DNA of 64,000 bases from Polytrichum commune (taxonomy: Eukaryota > Streptophyta > Polytrichopsida > Polytrichales > Polytrichaceae), in assembly GCA_950295325.1 (NCBI GenBank), contig OX485807.1:51738440-51802439 (forward strand), given 5' to 3'. The translations under genes were made by a program, and so were the position numbers. The notes beneath the pieces are model-generated. The model searched no databases. It saw only the letters and a list, made by a program, of their open reading frames with translations, and was not told where the DNA came from. Of this stretch, positions 36,925-49,681 are shown one piece after another (within the stretch, counting starts at the first letter, position 1; each line of letters starts with the position of its first letter).

Positions 36925-38385
36925 ATTAATGAGTGGGATCTCTTCAATTTGAGGGTGAATTGCATTTGATGATGTTTGACTAGGGATTTGGATTTGGATT
37001 TGATAGTGTTTAACTTTGGATTTGGATTAAGAATTGATAGTGTTTAACTCTGGATTTGAACCCATGATTTGTGCAACATTGTCACAAGTTCGTATTCTTT
37101 TTTTGAGGTTGGAAAAATGATTTGAAGGTCAACTTTGAGGTGTCAGCTTCTTTGACACACCAAAACTAGCTACAACTCAAATTGGATTTGGAATGTTTTT
37201 CAACCTCCCTGAAAGGGACCCCATCTTGTGACAAGGCTCTATAAAAATAGGGTCCAAATTTTTATGCCTTGATCCATCATATTTAAGTCTTGATGAGATG
37301 GCGCTTCAACAATGTGTGGGCAAGTCCTTCATAATTGTTTTTTGAACTGGCTATTGCCCCAAGTTGTGAAGGATTTATTTTTTGAATGTGTTTTAAATGT
37401 GATGCTCAAAAATTATTTGAAGTTGAGGAGATTGTGAAACTAAATCAAACTTTGGCATGATCTTCTAACTATTGTTGCAACACACAACATCTCATCTTGA
37501 TACTAAAGATTTGAGTTGGAGAATATAGAAGGGAGGGCAATATTTGTGTTACACCACAACACGAGAATTTGGAGGATTCTTAACTAAATATTGTAAGAAG
37601 TTCATACATCTTTATATTTTTATATGAATGAGTATGATTTAATTTTGCACGAAAGATTAAGATTTTGTCTACGTGTCATTTGAAACGTAATTTTGATGTT
37701 GTCCGTCACATTGAAAGGCCACAAAATGAAGTAACCCATCCAAATAAGCAACTTGCTTCCCCCTAAACCCATTCTTGCAAAGATTCCTGCAAATTGCGAG
37801 GTTTTGTGTGCAACCCGTTTCCACGAAGATAACCAACCCCCAACTTCCAAGGTCCTCACATTATTTTGTTTTCATCTCCAGCTGCAAAGGCCGCTGAATC
37901 GATGGGCAAGTTGTACATTATTTCTGTGACTGGAACACAAGCTGAAGCTGCCATGAATCCGTAGTCGGTTTTACTTGTTGATGCTTGCGGTGGCACTTGC
38001 ACTGATATATGCGAACTTGGGGATTCACGGCGCCAAGTCTGAGGAAATTTTGGGTTTGTTGCATGTGAGCAAATCGGGTCCTCCGAAGAACCTGCAGATT
38101 ACTGGAATCCACCTGCAGTAATCGTGAGCTGAGTGCTTGAGTTCCTTGTATGGAATGTTCTTCATCTTCAGCCATCAACAATCGACGCTTGCTGCGTAAA
38201 GACATTATTATTCATTGACCGCAAGGTTGAAGCGGGAGGGTGGGGGTTAGGTGCGTGCTGACCATCACGATCTCCAAGCTCCGAGTCCCTCCTTCGTCTC
38301 GGATTTGCGTTTTTCTCTATTATTCTGTCGACAAGTAGTAGCGAGGGATCTTTGGACTAGGTGTTTGGTGTAGGTAGTTGTTGTG

Positions 38386-38486
38386 ATGAGACCTGCACCA
38401 AGTCCTGTACCGGATACAGCAGATGATCGAACGCTCGAATCACGATATCAACCAGACATGATGGGGTCGAAGGTCGAATACGATCC
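38386..38486 (+). pseudogene. Relic of the kinase leader exon in block C
   Basis: ATG 38386 begins MRPAPSPVP as in A and B, then an indel shifts the frame (TADDRTLESRYQP). The donor-like ATCC|GTAAGG at 38486/38487 and the first 290 bp of the intron remain. The kinase exons it once preceded are missing, so it cannot encode the original protein. Confidence 0.7.
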
Positions 38487-38775
38487 GTAAGGAACAAATG
38501 GAAGGTAAGAAAGTGAAAGTCGATGTTGAAGCGGATATTACGAAAATGCGGCGATGATAACCTATACGCTACTGGCGTCAGATTTGACCTGAAAGGCCTC
38601 CTTCGATGCTGAACAGACTATGTCGGACGCACATGTTTCTAATCCATGACCCTCCTCTCGGTAACCTCACTCCCAAATCCTCGAGTAGTTGGCCGCATCA
38701 CTTAAGTTATACACCACCAGCATTCTCTATAAGTGATTGATTGATCCATATTTTTGGTGGCAGGGGCATCTGTGG

Positions 38776-39393
38776 TCTTGATTGCTCCTTGAATTGTTGG
38801 GTGCACAAGCTCCCTAGGAACAACCATTACTGAACTAAACAACAAGGGAGCCTAGTTTCTTCATTGAACAACCACCAATACATGTGATCCACAAAGAGGA
38901 GTGCAAGTAAATAGGAAGCAACCTACATGTGAAGCAGATTAGCTCCTCTCTACGATTCTATTTGAATGACAAATACCCACCTCAATAGCAAGTTGTTGAT
39001 ATGTGTGGAAGAAACAAAGGAAACAAACAAACAAAATGTGGGCTATTGATAGAACCACCGTGCCGGGTTGCACACAAAATCATCGAGCCAAGCGATTTTG
39101 CGGACAGTTGCGTACCTGTTGTTTGTCGTTGTGGAGTGGTTTCCCAACAACAGGGAGGGGAGTTACCCAAGCTTCATCAAAACATCACGGCCGTTGCGAG
39201 CCACGAGCCACCATCAACAAGAGACACATGGAAATTAAGTTATGGGAGTTGGTTGATCGTGACAGCCAAGGTGGTGAACAAGGGCCAACATGAGGACACA
39301 AAGTTGGCTATGGCGCATGGGGAGGTGAAAAAGGCGGTTTCATGGAAAGGATCGTGGTTGGCCGAGTCCATGTCCATACTTCAATGGGCGGGG
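38776..39393. other. Block C-specific sequence, no supported gene
   Basis: A 139-codon frame (39001-39420) overlaps another in a different frame. No domain is recognised and it runs into the foldback arm, so I do not call it a gene. Confidence 0.5.
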
Positions 39394-40006
39394 AAATCCT
39401 CATTAGCATTGAGGTTATAATTTTTGTGACTTACAATAGAATGGGACTTTGTCATTCTAAAATGGAACTAAAATTAATGACTTATTTTAATATTTTAGAA
39501 TATTTTCGTTAATACCTTTTACTTTCATAAAGTATTCATTCGCATTTAAATTAGTTAAGTGTGATTGAATGCAACTAAGTCTAATTAATTCTGTTTAATC
39601 TTGATTAATTCTAATTAATCCCAATTCAAATAGAAAGCATGCTAACCACAATAATTAAGCCTAATTAATTATAAAATGTACTTACTGGAATTAATCTTGA
39701 TTTAATGGAATTAACTCCAGTAAGTATAATTTATAATTTATTAGGCTTAATTAATTCGGTAAGCTTATTTTATAATTTAATAAGTATTAATTAGGATTAA
39801 TCATAATTAATTAGACTTAGTTACATTCAATCACACTTAATTAATTTAACTGCATATGAATACTTTATGAAAGTAGAAGGTATTAACTAGATTATAATTT
39901 TTAACATATAAAAAATAAGTCATTAATTTTATTTTCATTTTAGAATGACAAAGTCCCATTCAATCGTAAGTCACAAAAATTATAATCTCAGTGCTAATGA
40001 GGATTT
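39394..40006. repeat. Long foldback (inverted repeat, arms about 300 bp, almost no loop)
   Basis: The left arm starts AAATCCTCATTAGCATTGAG and the right arm ends with its inverse CAGTGCTAATGAGGATTT. Pairing continues through GGGACTTTGTCATTCTA, GTGTGATTGAATG, TAATTAAGCCTAAT and ACTTACTGGA to a centre near 39695. Each arm corresponds to the right half of the CTAACCCTCCCC element, so two halves are joined head to head. A transcript through it would form a hairpin of about 300 bp. Confidence 0.9.
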
Positions 40007-40306
40007 CGTAATATTTTTAACTTCCAAGTTAATTACATGCTTTATTGGCGGTTTCACTTTGAAAATGAAATCCATTCAATTGCTAATCTACTCAATGGAA
40101 GCGAACATATATATATTGAATTTAGAACTTTGAAAATGAAGTGCACTCAATATGAGATTTGTGGATAAGTGGCCTTCAAGAATGCAAAGACAATAATTTT
40201 TTCGAAGTCGGGCGGGCGGACAGCAGTTTTCGGTCAAGTCCCAAAAAATTGACGGGCAACTGCCCCTGCCCAAATATTCTCCCCTGAAAAGTTCGTGGGG
40301 GGGAAC
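40007..40306 (-). mobile_element. Left half of a CTAACCCTCCCC-family element, reverse orientation
   Basis: On the minus strand it runs from CCCCCCCACGAACTTTTCAG (40306) through ATTCTTGAAGGCCACTT and CATATTGAGTGCACTTCAT into the foldback. It matches A 5915-6260 in order. Together with the foldback it forms one rearranged copy. Confidence 0.75.
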
Positions 40307-40867
40307 TTAACGTTCGCCAATGTGGACTTGGGCGGGCATCTTGGGTCACCTATTGTACATCTCCCACAGGACCCACTGGCCAAAGTGTCTGTACTCACTG
40401 GAGATTTCTGCTGGTTGTATTATTGTCCTGGGTTCAAGAGGCGCACAGTCGGAAGCAATGATCGGGGTGAACCGGCAGTCAGTTACAAATGAACCAGTTG
40501 AGTTTGAAAAATAACCGGTTGAAGATCAAGACTTCAGGAAAATTACCGATCATTTTAGAGGAATTTATAAAATATACCCCAATTTAATAAAGGAAAACTG
40601 GAGGATGTCAACATGTAACCGGTTGGACTTGCAAACACTAACATCTCAACCGATTATGTCCAAAAATCTCCCCGATCACTGGTCGGAAGCCTGGAATGCT
40701 TGAATATGATAATGTTTCATGCCTTGCGGATTCCAAGGGTGTGTTGGGGCATGAGCAACACTGGAACTGTAACTGTGACCCATTCTTGGGTTTCCCTCCC
40801 TGCAGCTTTCCTGGCAGGCTAGCCAGAGTGTCTGTATTTATGTTTCTCGAAGCGACAGTGATCAATG
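40307..40867. other. Unassigned sequence with AACCGGTTG motifs
   Basis: TAACCGGTTG occurs near 40512 and 40615, with diverged copies nearby. No gene or mobile-element end was recognised. Confidence 0.5.
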
Positions 40868-42524
40868 TTAAGTGAAACCTACTTAACATTGGGAGTTGAA
40901 AGTGCTTTCATCCAATCAAGCATTCTACCTCCTATTCTGCATGCATTTGAGCGATGTGTATCTATGGCTCAAGACTTCTTCAGTGAGGTTGAGGCACCAA
41001 CTATGTCAATTCCAAAGTTAGTTTGCACATTTCTTCCGGTGTGAGTAAGATTTCATAAGTATGATGAGGTGAGGCTTGGAGTTTCCAACAGAAAGTTTAA
41101 ATTTTTTTGAAAATTAATGTTAAGTTCACATTGTGCACAACCTCTTCAATTATGCCATGCATCGCAAGGATGTGTATCTATAGCTCAAGACTTCTTGAAA
41201 GAAGTTGAGACAACATGTTTGAATATGGCCATAAGCCTGTGAGAGTTGTTTTTGAATTTTGAAGGTTTGGGGTTTACGAAAATTGATGATGTTCTAAACT
41301 TTCAACCCGAAATTTCCATTTAAGCACAAGTACCAACATCAGCCATGTATGAAGCATTCGTAAAGTGGATCCCCTTATTTTAGCATCATGATGCCCACGT
41401 TGATCACAATAGTTTTATCTATGTATGGAAAGCTATGATTTAGTGTGGTGCATGTGGCTCTAGATACGTATGGAATATGAAAATTGTCTAAGGAGCTGAA
41501 AAGCATTGTAGTTGAGCATGGACCGTATTGAACGGGAAATCTGTACTGCCATACCAACAAGCTTATATGTGATTGCAATTGTATTTGCAACAAATAGAGC
41601 ACATCCATTCTATATGAGGATTAGAAGTTGTATTGGAATTGTTTTCATAGTACCCTTTATTGTTGTGTTAGGTACTCAAATATGGAATATCAAGATGAGA
41701 TCTTCAAAAAGTATCATTAAAAACACTATTTGAAAGGTAATGGCTAATTGGTTTTGGACGTAGATTTCATGACCTTAAGTATTTTGATGTTTGGATTTTT
41801 TGTTTCATGTTCCTTGAATTCATTAAGAACTTTAGGGTACCATTACAAAAAAAATTAGGAAAAAATAAATTTAATAAATTTTTATCATGTCTTAAACAAA
41901 TTTTAGACAATTGTGTGTTCAATATATCTACTTGCACACTACTTGCACCATCTTCTAAAATATGAAGATTTCTCTCGGAATTTTATTTGGCAACATAAAT
42001 TGCTTGGCTTTGTAGATCAATGTGTTTTTCAAATGTTTATGATTTTTTCCTTCACAAATCACAAAGGTAGTATATAGTTGAATCACTTTCACTTTACCTA
42101 TGCAAGGTAGTGGAGGTGTGTACTTGACCGTGCTTGTGCCCTCCAACTTCTACATGCATTTGAATATACTAATGTTGATGCACGTATATGCATGTAGGTG
42201 AATATGGTGTACGGTGCATGAGGACTAGTTTGTTTCTTAATTCAAAAGAAAGGCATTGAAGAGTGAGGAATTTACTTGTTGCAAGGTTTTCATACACTGT
42301 GAGAAGCTTTACAACAACGGTTTTTTTTTAGGGGGGAGGGCATTGATTCATTATTGAGATGAACATACACTTAGGTCACGTTGGCTTTGAAAGAGATCCA
42401 AACTTCCTATTGATCATTCTTTTAGTTCATTCATATTTCAGGGTCATTGTAATCTCATGTTGCATTTTAGACATAATTTTGTTCATGCTCTTGGTGACAC
42501 TTGATGAGTTCAAGAGGATAACCT

Positions 42525-42546
42525 AAAAGGGGTTTAGGGTTTAGGA
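42525..42546 (+). repeat. Telomere-type repeats at the block C/B junction
   Basis: GGGGTTTAGGGTTTAGGA contains two plant-type TTTAGGG units exactly where similarity to the end of block C stops and similarity to the start of block B begins. Confidence 0.7.
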
Positions 42547-45500
42547 TACAACTTAATTCACTCAAGGCATCAAACAATTGCCCCCTTGGCAACACCATAA
42601 AGTTTAATTTTACAACTATGACATGAAGTTCTAATAAAATATAATGCACTCTCTCTAACTTCATGTCCAGATTATATCTATTTTTCTAGGGTTGCAACTT
42701 AACAACCTTTCTTAACAAACCACAACCTTTGTAAATCTCCCCTTTCCTTATTTCCTAAGCTATGGTCCTCAATTTAGCACATGAGAATTACTTATTTGGC
42801 TACATTTATTTGATTTTCCCATTGTCTCTTTATTTGTAACAAAAAATGTAATAAATTGGTTGTACAACCCACATGGGTGCACAAAAGGGGTATTAATTGT
42901 GCCTAGGGGTTACAAAATATACATAAAGTATGGGTTTTACTAATTCTAGCTTTGTAGATTTACTAGGCATATTATTCATACACACCTAGTTGTATTTCTA
43001 CCTTTAGGCTCATAGTCAATTATATTGAAGTGGGTAATCTACAAGAGGTTCAAATTAATATTTCATCCAATATGTGAGTTGAATGCTAATCCCACAATGT
43101 CCAAGGATATCAAGTGTAGTATGGCATATGACAAACCTAAAGTTCGACTATCTAGAGATGGGGATAATTATTACTCATTGAAATTGAGATGTGACGGTAT
43201 CATTTGTTCTCAAGCAGTAGTTGAAGGAGAGAAGAAAAAAGGGATAATCATTGACAAGTTGGCTTAATCATTGACGACCAAGACTTGCTATATAGGAAGG
43301 GTCTAGAGAATGCTTTGGAAAATTGGCAACATGTGGATTGAGAATCGACAATTAATTCACCTCTAGAACCGGCCTTCTAATATGATAATAAGGTTTTTTT
43401 CGTATCAAAATGAGAATAGATCAATGTGGACTTATGATAAAACAAATCATTTGATAGTAGAGTAGAAACCATCATTGCATTGGCTACAATGGGTTTTTCT
43501 TATTTGTAGAAACAAATTTTTATGAGTTACATACAATGGATGAATGAGTGTGCAATGATTTCATCAACGATAAATAAATATGTCTTGCTAAGAGTATTCT
43601 AGCCATATTTTCCATATGCTCTTTCCAGCATATACATATGATTGGGATCTACATGATTTATTTATTTCTCACTTGTGTATGCATTCAAGGGGATTTTCTA
43701 GCTACACATCGTACTTATATCATTTTTAAGAGGGGGGGGGGGGGGGGAATCTTGTGTAATAGGGGTATTTATTTTAGGGTCATGCACGCACGTGGTTCCT
43801 AGTTCTAACAATGAGTGCACCCCTCATGGGGAGCAGTGGAAGGGGATGAGGTTATACCACCTACACAAGTTTCAAGCTACAATTTCTCTACTCTAGCAAT
43901 TCTTTGCATGCTTAGTTTGCTCCTTGTAGTATGTAGCGCTCAATGATTTTTTCGCTAGAATCAAGGTTCACTCGTTGTTGAAAAGTCGGGTGAAACTCCT
44001 TTGACTTCCTCTTGCAATCCCAATTGTATTATAGAAAACTTTAGGATCTAAAACGATGTCCGCCCATGGAACCCATTATCATAAATCCCAGATTGGCCTA
44101 TCCAAGGCTACCTTGGTCCACCAATCCTAGTATGATAACTTATAAAAGAATTATTTGAATATTTTACTCAATTTGGGCCTAAAGAGAAATTGGGTGAATG
44201 TATGAACATGCTCTCAAACTCGTCTCTTAGCCAACTCGTCTGGAGTTTGATCCCAACACTTTACATAAATTATATTCTAACATGTTTACATGTCTTTTTG
44301 GTGTCAATTTTAAAATTCTTGTCATATAGGTACCATTCAAATATAAGTGTCCAATTGACTTTTGAATTCCTAAGGCTTTTTCCACCCCCAAATATTCAAT
44401 ATGAAGACACATTCATCTTTGAAGAATACATGGTATGAGATGTGCAATACATTTGAGGTAGATGTGTCTAATGTGGTTACATTTTGGCTTCATTGGATAC
44501 CTATGTTTGAATGGTGTGTGGTTTTCTGTGGCTCCAAGAATGAATACCAAAAAGGAATAAGATTGGATTGCATGATCTAATTACAATTGGAGCACTCAAA
44601 ATAAAATAATAAATGAATACAAGATACACAATAAGTGATTTTAAATGCCAATTTCTTCTCTTCTCTTGATTGAGTTAGTCACAAGATGACATACACGAAT
44701 TCTAAATATTTTGGTTTCTAATTAGTCAAATGTTAGAGGTTAAAGTTGACAAGAAATATTTGAATGGTTGGTGGTAAATCACATGTACTTGGAGCTAGCA
44801 TGCTAGTTGAGATTTCAATAACTAAGTACATTGGCTTAGGCCGTGTTGGATTAGACTTGACGACATCTATGACTATGTCGTTCATTATTCTTGGAGTGTC
44901 TGTAACCCTAATTGGATTATTAATGAGCTCTTGGTGTTGCTTGTTAACTCGTGAACAATACTTAAACTTAGGTATACCCATAATGTGAGGCCCAAAAGTA
45001 AAGGAGCATAAAACTAGGTAGATTCTTGGCCCCACAAAATTGATACATTGGTAAGCAATGGTGCAAAGATGATTTCCAAACAACTCTTGTAAGAGTATTT
45101 AAGGTATGTGAGTGTTATTTGATCACTTTTCTTCATCGGACACTTATATTATTTGGTTGATGTGTGTTAAGGTGAGGATCAAAGAACATACATTATAAAG
45201 ACACATGTTTAGAAGAGATTGGATAACGTCTTCAAATATTAATAACTACTCCACACTCAATAGCGACACACGATTGGAAGCTTGACTTATATATTTAGTT
45301 AAGAAATCAACAAACATACACTTTTGATAATCATAACTAATTAAGAACAATCCAATTGTTGATCCAAATTTTTAAAGATGCCTTATTGTGTACTTCCTAA
45401 TGCAGCACAAGTTTTATTGTGTAAATCTAATTTGTAGAAGTTCAAGAGCATGGAAACGAACCGTACACCACCCACATACCTTAAATGCAATTTCAAAGTT

Positions 45501-46975
45501 TACTTGGGAAAGATGCCATTTTGAGTCTCAACAAGCTAGATCTACATGTAGATAAGCTTAAGTACTTACCCGAATTTGCTTAGCAAAGCTACAACACAGG
45601 AGATTCACTTGCAGAATAATAATTACATTGCTTCTCTCCGGAAACTCCTCTAGCTACCAAGGCCTTTTTTCTTTTTTCTTTTTTCTTTTTTCTTTTTTGC
45701 ACCTGTCACACACCAAAAGAAAGGCATATGGAGTTTGAAATTAATCTTGCCCGTCGAAACAAAAGCGAAAATGAAAAATGCCCTTCACATGGAAAGGCAA
45801 AAATAAATAAATAAAACCAACCCGTCGAAATAATGGTCTTCTTAACCACTACCCATCACCCTATCCAAGCTAGTAACTTACTAGTAGGTTGTAGGACAGG
45901 GTTGCCACACTGGCATTTTTCTCCCTTAATCTTAATCCTCTCTCCCTCTTTCTTGAGTGCTCACTCTTAGAGTCGCCATCATTTGCAAATGTTACGGTAC
46001 ATCTTCTCTCCATATGTTGTATATTGTATGAAGACATTGTGAATGTTGTACATTTGACCACAGTCACACATGTGTGGGGCAAACAAAATATAAATACATT
46101 ATGGCAAACATAGCAAGCATCGATCATACATTATTAATATGTTGGGTCAAACTAGATGGGAGCAAATAATTATGTCATTGTTGCGATTCACAAAAATACA
46201 ACAAACTTGTATATTCTACTTGTGTGGACACCTTAGAATAGCTAGGAGGTTGGCACTGTTGAACATCACATTTTTGCAAGAAGCATGGTTTAACAAAATT
46301 TGTCATTATCAGAGTTTGATAGAGAAAAGTTTAATATATTAATAATTTGTGGTTGCCTCAAAGCAACAACTAATTAGGAGTTGCCGAGTCTCGTAGTTGA
46401 TTAGTTGACGATCCTTTTTTATATATATAAAATTGATGAGTGGGATCTCTTGAGTTTGATGTTGTATTGCAGTTGAGGATGTTTGACTCCGGATTTGGAT
46501 TGAGAATTGATAATGTTTTACTTTTGATTTGAAACCCTAATTTGTGCAACATTGTCACAAGTTGGTGTTCTTTTTTTGAGGTTGGAAAACCGTTTAAAGG
46601 TCAACTTTGAGATGTTAGCTTCTTGACATACAAAACTAGCTAGCTACAACTCAAATTGGACTTGGAATGTTTTTTAACCCCCCAAAAAGGGGGACCAACT
46701 TGTGACATGGCTCTATAAAGATAGGGTCCAAGTTATTATGCCTTGATCCACCACATTTAAGGCTCGATGAGGTGGTGCTTCAACTATGTGTGGGCATGTC
46801 CTTCACAATTGTTTTTTTGAATTCGGGAAATGTGCCAAGTTGTGAAGGAATTCATATTTTGAATGTGTTTTAAATGTGATACTCAAACATATTTGAAGTT
46901 GAGAAGATTATGAAACTAAATCAAACTTTGGTATGATCTTCTAACTATTGTTGCAACACACAACATAGGTAGACT
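42547..46975. other. Non-coding part of block B
   Basis: No gene is supported. A G run of 16 bases lies at 43732-43747. The short KPKVRLSRDG frame shared with A lies at 43132-43267. Confidence 0.6.
45664..45698 (+). repeat. (CTTTTTT)5 minisatellite
   Basis: Five 7-bp units. Block A has TTTTGTTTTGTTTTTGTTTTT at the matching place (about 4605), so both copies expanded differently. Confidence 0.9.
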
Positions 46976-47511
46976 CTAACCCTCCCCCTATTAACTTTTT
47001 AGGGGGAGGTGGATAGGGGTTGGGGCCCGGGATCCGGCACTTCTCGGCACCCCCCGCAAAAAAATGGCAAAGTTTTCAGATCCCGACCAAAAACTAATGC
47101 CCACTATGCCCAACTTTGAGTTAAAAATTTCCCTTCCATTCTTCAAGGCCACTGGTCCATATAGCCCATATTGAGTGCACTTCATCTTCAAGGTCCAAAG
47201 TCGAATATATATGTTCACTTCCATTAAGAAAATAAGAAATTGATTGGGCTATTACTTTTTAAGTAAATCCATCAATAAAGCATGTAATTAAATTGGAAGT
47301 TAAAAACATTACAAAACCCTCATTAGCACAAAGGTTATACTTTTTGAAACTTGCCATTGAAAGGGTCTTTGTCATTCAAAATGGAACTAGAATTAGAGTT
47401 TTATTTTTAGTAGGTTTATTTCATAATATCTTAGTTAATGCCTTCTATTTTCGTAAGTATTTACACACATCAAACTAATAAGATGTGATTGATTTGTAAG
47501 GGGAGGGTTAG
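46976..47511. mobile_element. CTAACCCTCCCC-family element (copy in B)
   Basis: Perfect 12-bp inverted ends CTAACCCTCCCC (46976-46987) and GGGGAGGGTTAG (47500-47511). It is orthologous to A 5909-6444 and retains about 37 bp of right flank that A has lost. No coding capacity. Confidence 0.75.
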
Positions 47512-47814
47512 CACAACCCAACATTTATCATGTTGATATTATGGACAAACTTGAAGAATATAGAAAAGAGGGTAATATTTGAGTTATGTTGCAACACAAG
47601 GAATTGGAGCATTTTGGGAAAAATATTGTAAGAAGTTTAAACATCTTTAAATTTTTATATGAAAGAATATGATTTAATTTTGCATGAAAGATTAAGATTT
47701 TGTTTACCTGTCATTTGAAAGGTAGTTTTTGATGTTGTCTGTCACATTGAAAGGCCACGAAATAAAGTAACCCATCCAAATAAGCCACTTGCTACCTACT
47801 CGCCCATTCTTGCA

Positions 47815-48391
47815 AAGATTCCTGCAAAGTGCGAGGTTTTGTGTGCAACCCGTTTCCACGAAGGTAACCAACCCCCAATTTCCAAGGTCCTCGCATTATT
47901 TTATATTCATCTCCAGCTGCAAAGGCCGCCGAGTCGATGGGCAAGTTGTACGTTATTTCTCTGACTGGAACACAGGCTGAAGCTGCCGCGAATCCGTAGA
48001 GGGTTTATTTGTCGATGCTTGCGGTGGCACTTGCACTGATGTATGCGAACTTGGGGGTTCAGGGCGCCAGGTCTGTGGAAATTTCGCGTTTGTTGCATTT
48101 GAGCAAATCGGGTCCTCCGAAGAGCCTGCAGATTACTGGAATCCACCTGCAGTAATCGTGAGCTGAGTGCTTGAGTTCCTTGTATGGAATGTTCTTCATG
48201 TTCAGCCATCAACAATCGACGCTTGCTGCGTAGAGACAGTATCATCCATTGAGCGCAAGGTTGAAGCGGGAGGGCGGGGGTTAGGTGCGTGCTGACCATC
48301 ACGATCACCAAGCTGTGAGTCCCTCCTTCGTCTCAGATTTGCGTTTTTTCTCTATTTTTTTCTTCTCTATTTGGTGTAGGTAGTTGTTGTG
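47815..48391 (+). promoter_or_regulatory. Leader region upstream of kinase exon 1, block B
   Basis: It corresponds to A 11403-11983. A donor-like AAGCT|GTGAGTCC (near 48313) and a pyrimidine-rich tract ending GGTGTAG (near 48380) may bound a short untranslated-leader intron. The promoter itself is not identifiable by eye. Confidence 0.4.
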
Positions 48392-48500
48392 ATGAGACCT
48401 GCACCAAGTCCTGTACCGGGCCTAGCCGATGACCGAATTGCTCGAATCACGAAATCAACCAGAAATCATCCACGACGAGGCGGAAGGTCGAATACTATTC
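48392..48500 (+). CDS. Leader exon of the MLKL-like kinase gene, block B
   Basis: ATG 48392 encodes 36 residues, a Pro-rich start (MRPAPSPVPG) and a basic tail (TRNHPRRGGRSNTI). The exon ends in phase 1 at ATTC|GTAAGG. Joining to GG|GAT at 49682 gives Arg and then the kinase 1 frame without a stop. Without splicing the frame ends after 39 codons. The basic tail could serve in localisation, but no defined signal is seen. Confidence 0.55.
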
Positions 48501-49681
48501 GTAAGGCCTAAATGGAAGGCAGGAAATCAAAATTCGATGTTCAAGCTGATATTACGAAAATGCGGCGATGATAACCTATGAGCTACTGGCGTCAGATTTG
48601 ACCTGAAAGGCCTCCTTCGATGCTCTACAGTCTATGTCGGGTGCATATGTTTCCAACCCCTAAATCTCCTGTCGGTAACCTCATTCCCAAACCCTCGAGT
48701 AGTTGGCCGCATCACTTAAATTATACACCACCAGTATTCTCTATAATTGAATGATCGATCCATATCTTTTGTGGCAGGGGCATCGTCGATCTATCTTCCG
48801 TAGTTTGAGTAGCAGACTCGTGACAATCTGCAACTGTTATGATCGAGTTTGGATAAGTCCAGCTTGACTTCATCTGCTAAGGATTGTGGACCCATTTACG
48901 AGCGAATTTCACTTGTCTTGATTCTTGCTACTGACATCAAAGGGCCTTGATAGGACCACACCACAACGGTGGAATCTTTGCTGGGCTCACATACGGGTAG
49001 TGACAATGCCCAAGGTTGAAGCCTCTCTTCTTCTTGCGTAGACATGGTCGGCGTCATATCTCGTTCTCTCATTGGAATCTTCGTCCAACTGTAGCAAGCT
49101 ATTGTGAAGAAGCGTCGCCGCCGATACAGCAGGGAGCTCTGCATACGCCACACCAGTCAAGTTTGAAGATGAAACGAGTCACGGCTCCTACTATGCTTAT
49201 ATTCCAGCAGAGATAGAAGCTTCCATCATTGGAGCATTGGAATGAAGAGTGGTGTGTCGAGGGAGAGGAAGAAGAGCGACCTAGCCACGACGAAAATTTT
49301 GAGACTCTGAGAAGAGAAGTGGCCGAACTCACTGTTCTTCATTTAAAATCTGTAGTGTAGAGTTTACGGGAAGCTTAGCACGATGAATTACAAGCTCTTC
49401 TTTGCATGATCCGAATGCAGGGTTAAGGGAAATTGAGATCCAAAGGTTGTCACGAAACTTAACCTTAAGCTGTATTTCAAGAGTATTGTGCTGGTATTGA
49501 ATCGTACTCTTCGGCTGCAGTGTTTCGGGGTTCAGGCCCCAATCAACTTTTGGGCACGGAGTGATCTCACTCAATTGCATATATAGATGATCACTTCGGG
49601 AATCCTTATGTTTGTAGTGCAGTTATAGTACATGTACATAATGAGTCTTTGGATTTTTTCTGCAATCACCATCCGTTGAAG
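48501..49681 (+). other. Leader intron, block B
   Basis: 1181 bp from GTAAGGCC to ATCCGTTGAAG, with TTGGATTTTTTCTGC upstream of the acceptor. Block C keeps its first about 290 bp. Block A lost nearly all of it. Reading frames inside are short and not conserved. Confidence 0.55.

Larger units (their letters stand above)
34028..42528. repeat. Paralogous block C (kinase exons missing)
   Basis: Matched pieces of A in order: 34028-34852 (A 2670-3515), 35838-36372 (A 3513-4040), 36925-37488 (A 5355-5903), 37530-37785 (A 6445-6715), 37788-38490 (A 11403-12095), 40868-41213 (A 18365-18705) and 41214-42528 (A 19605-21025). Positions 38487-38775 match the leader intron of B. All three kinase exons are missing and about 2.1 kb of other sequence stands in their place. 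Boundaries are by eye. Confidence 0.75.

Noticed and set aside
39001-39420. 139-codon frame in block C
   Set aside because: It is overlapped by another frame of similar length and runs into the foldback arm; no domain is visible.
47907-48311. 134-codon minus-strand frame in the leader region
   Set aside because: The frame differs between A, B and C by indels and has no domain. The plus-strand leader explains the conservation.
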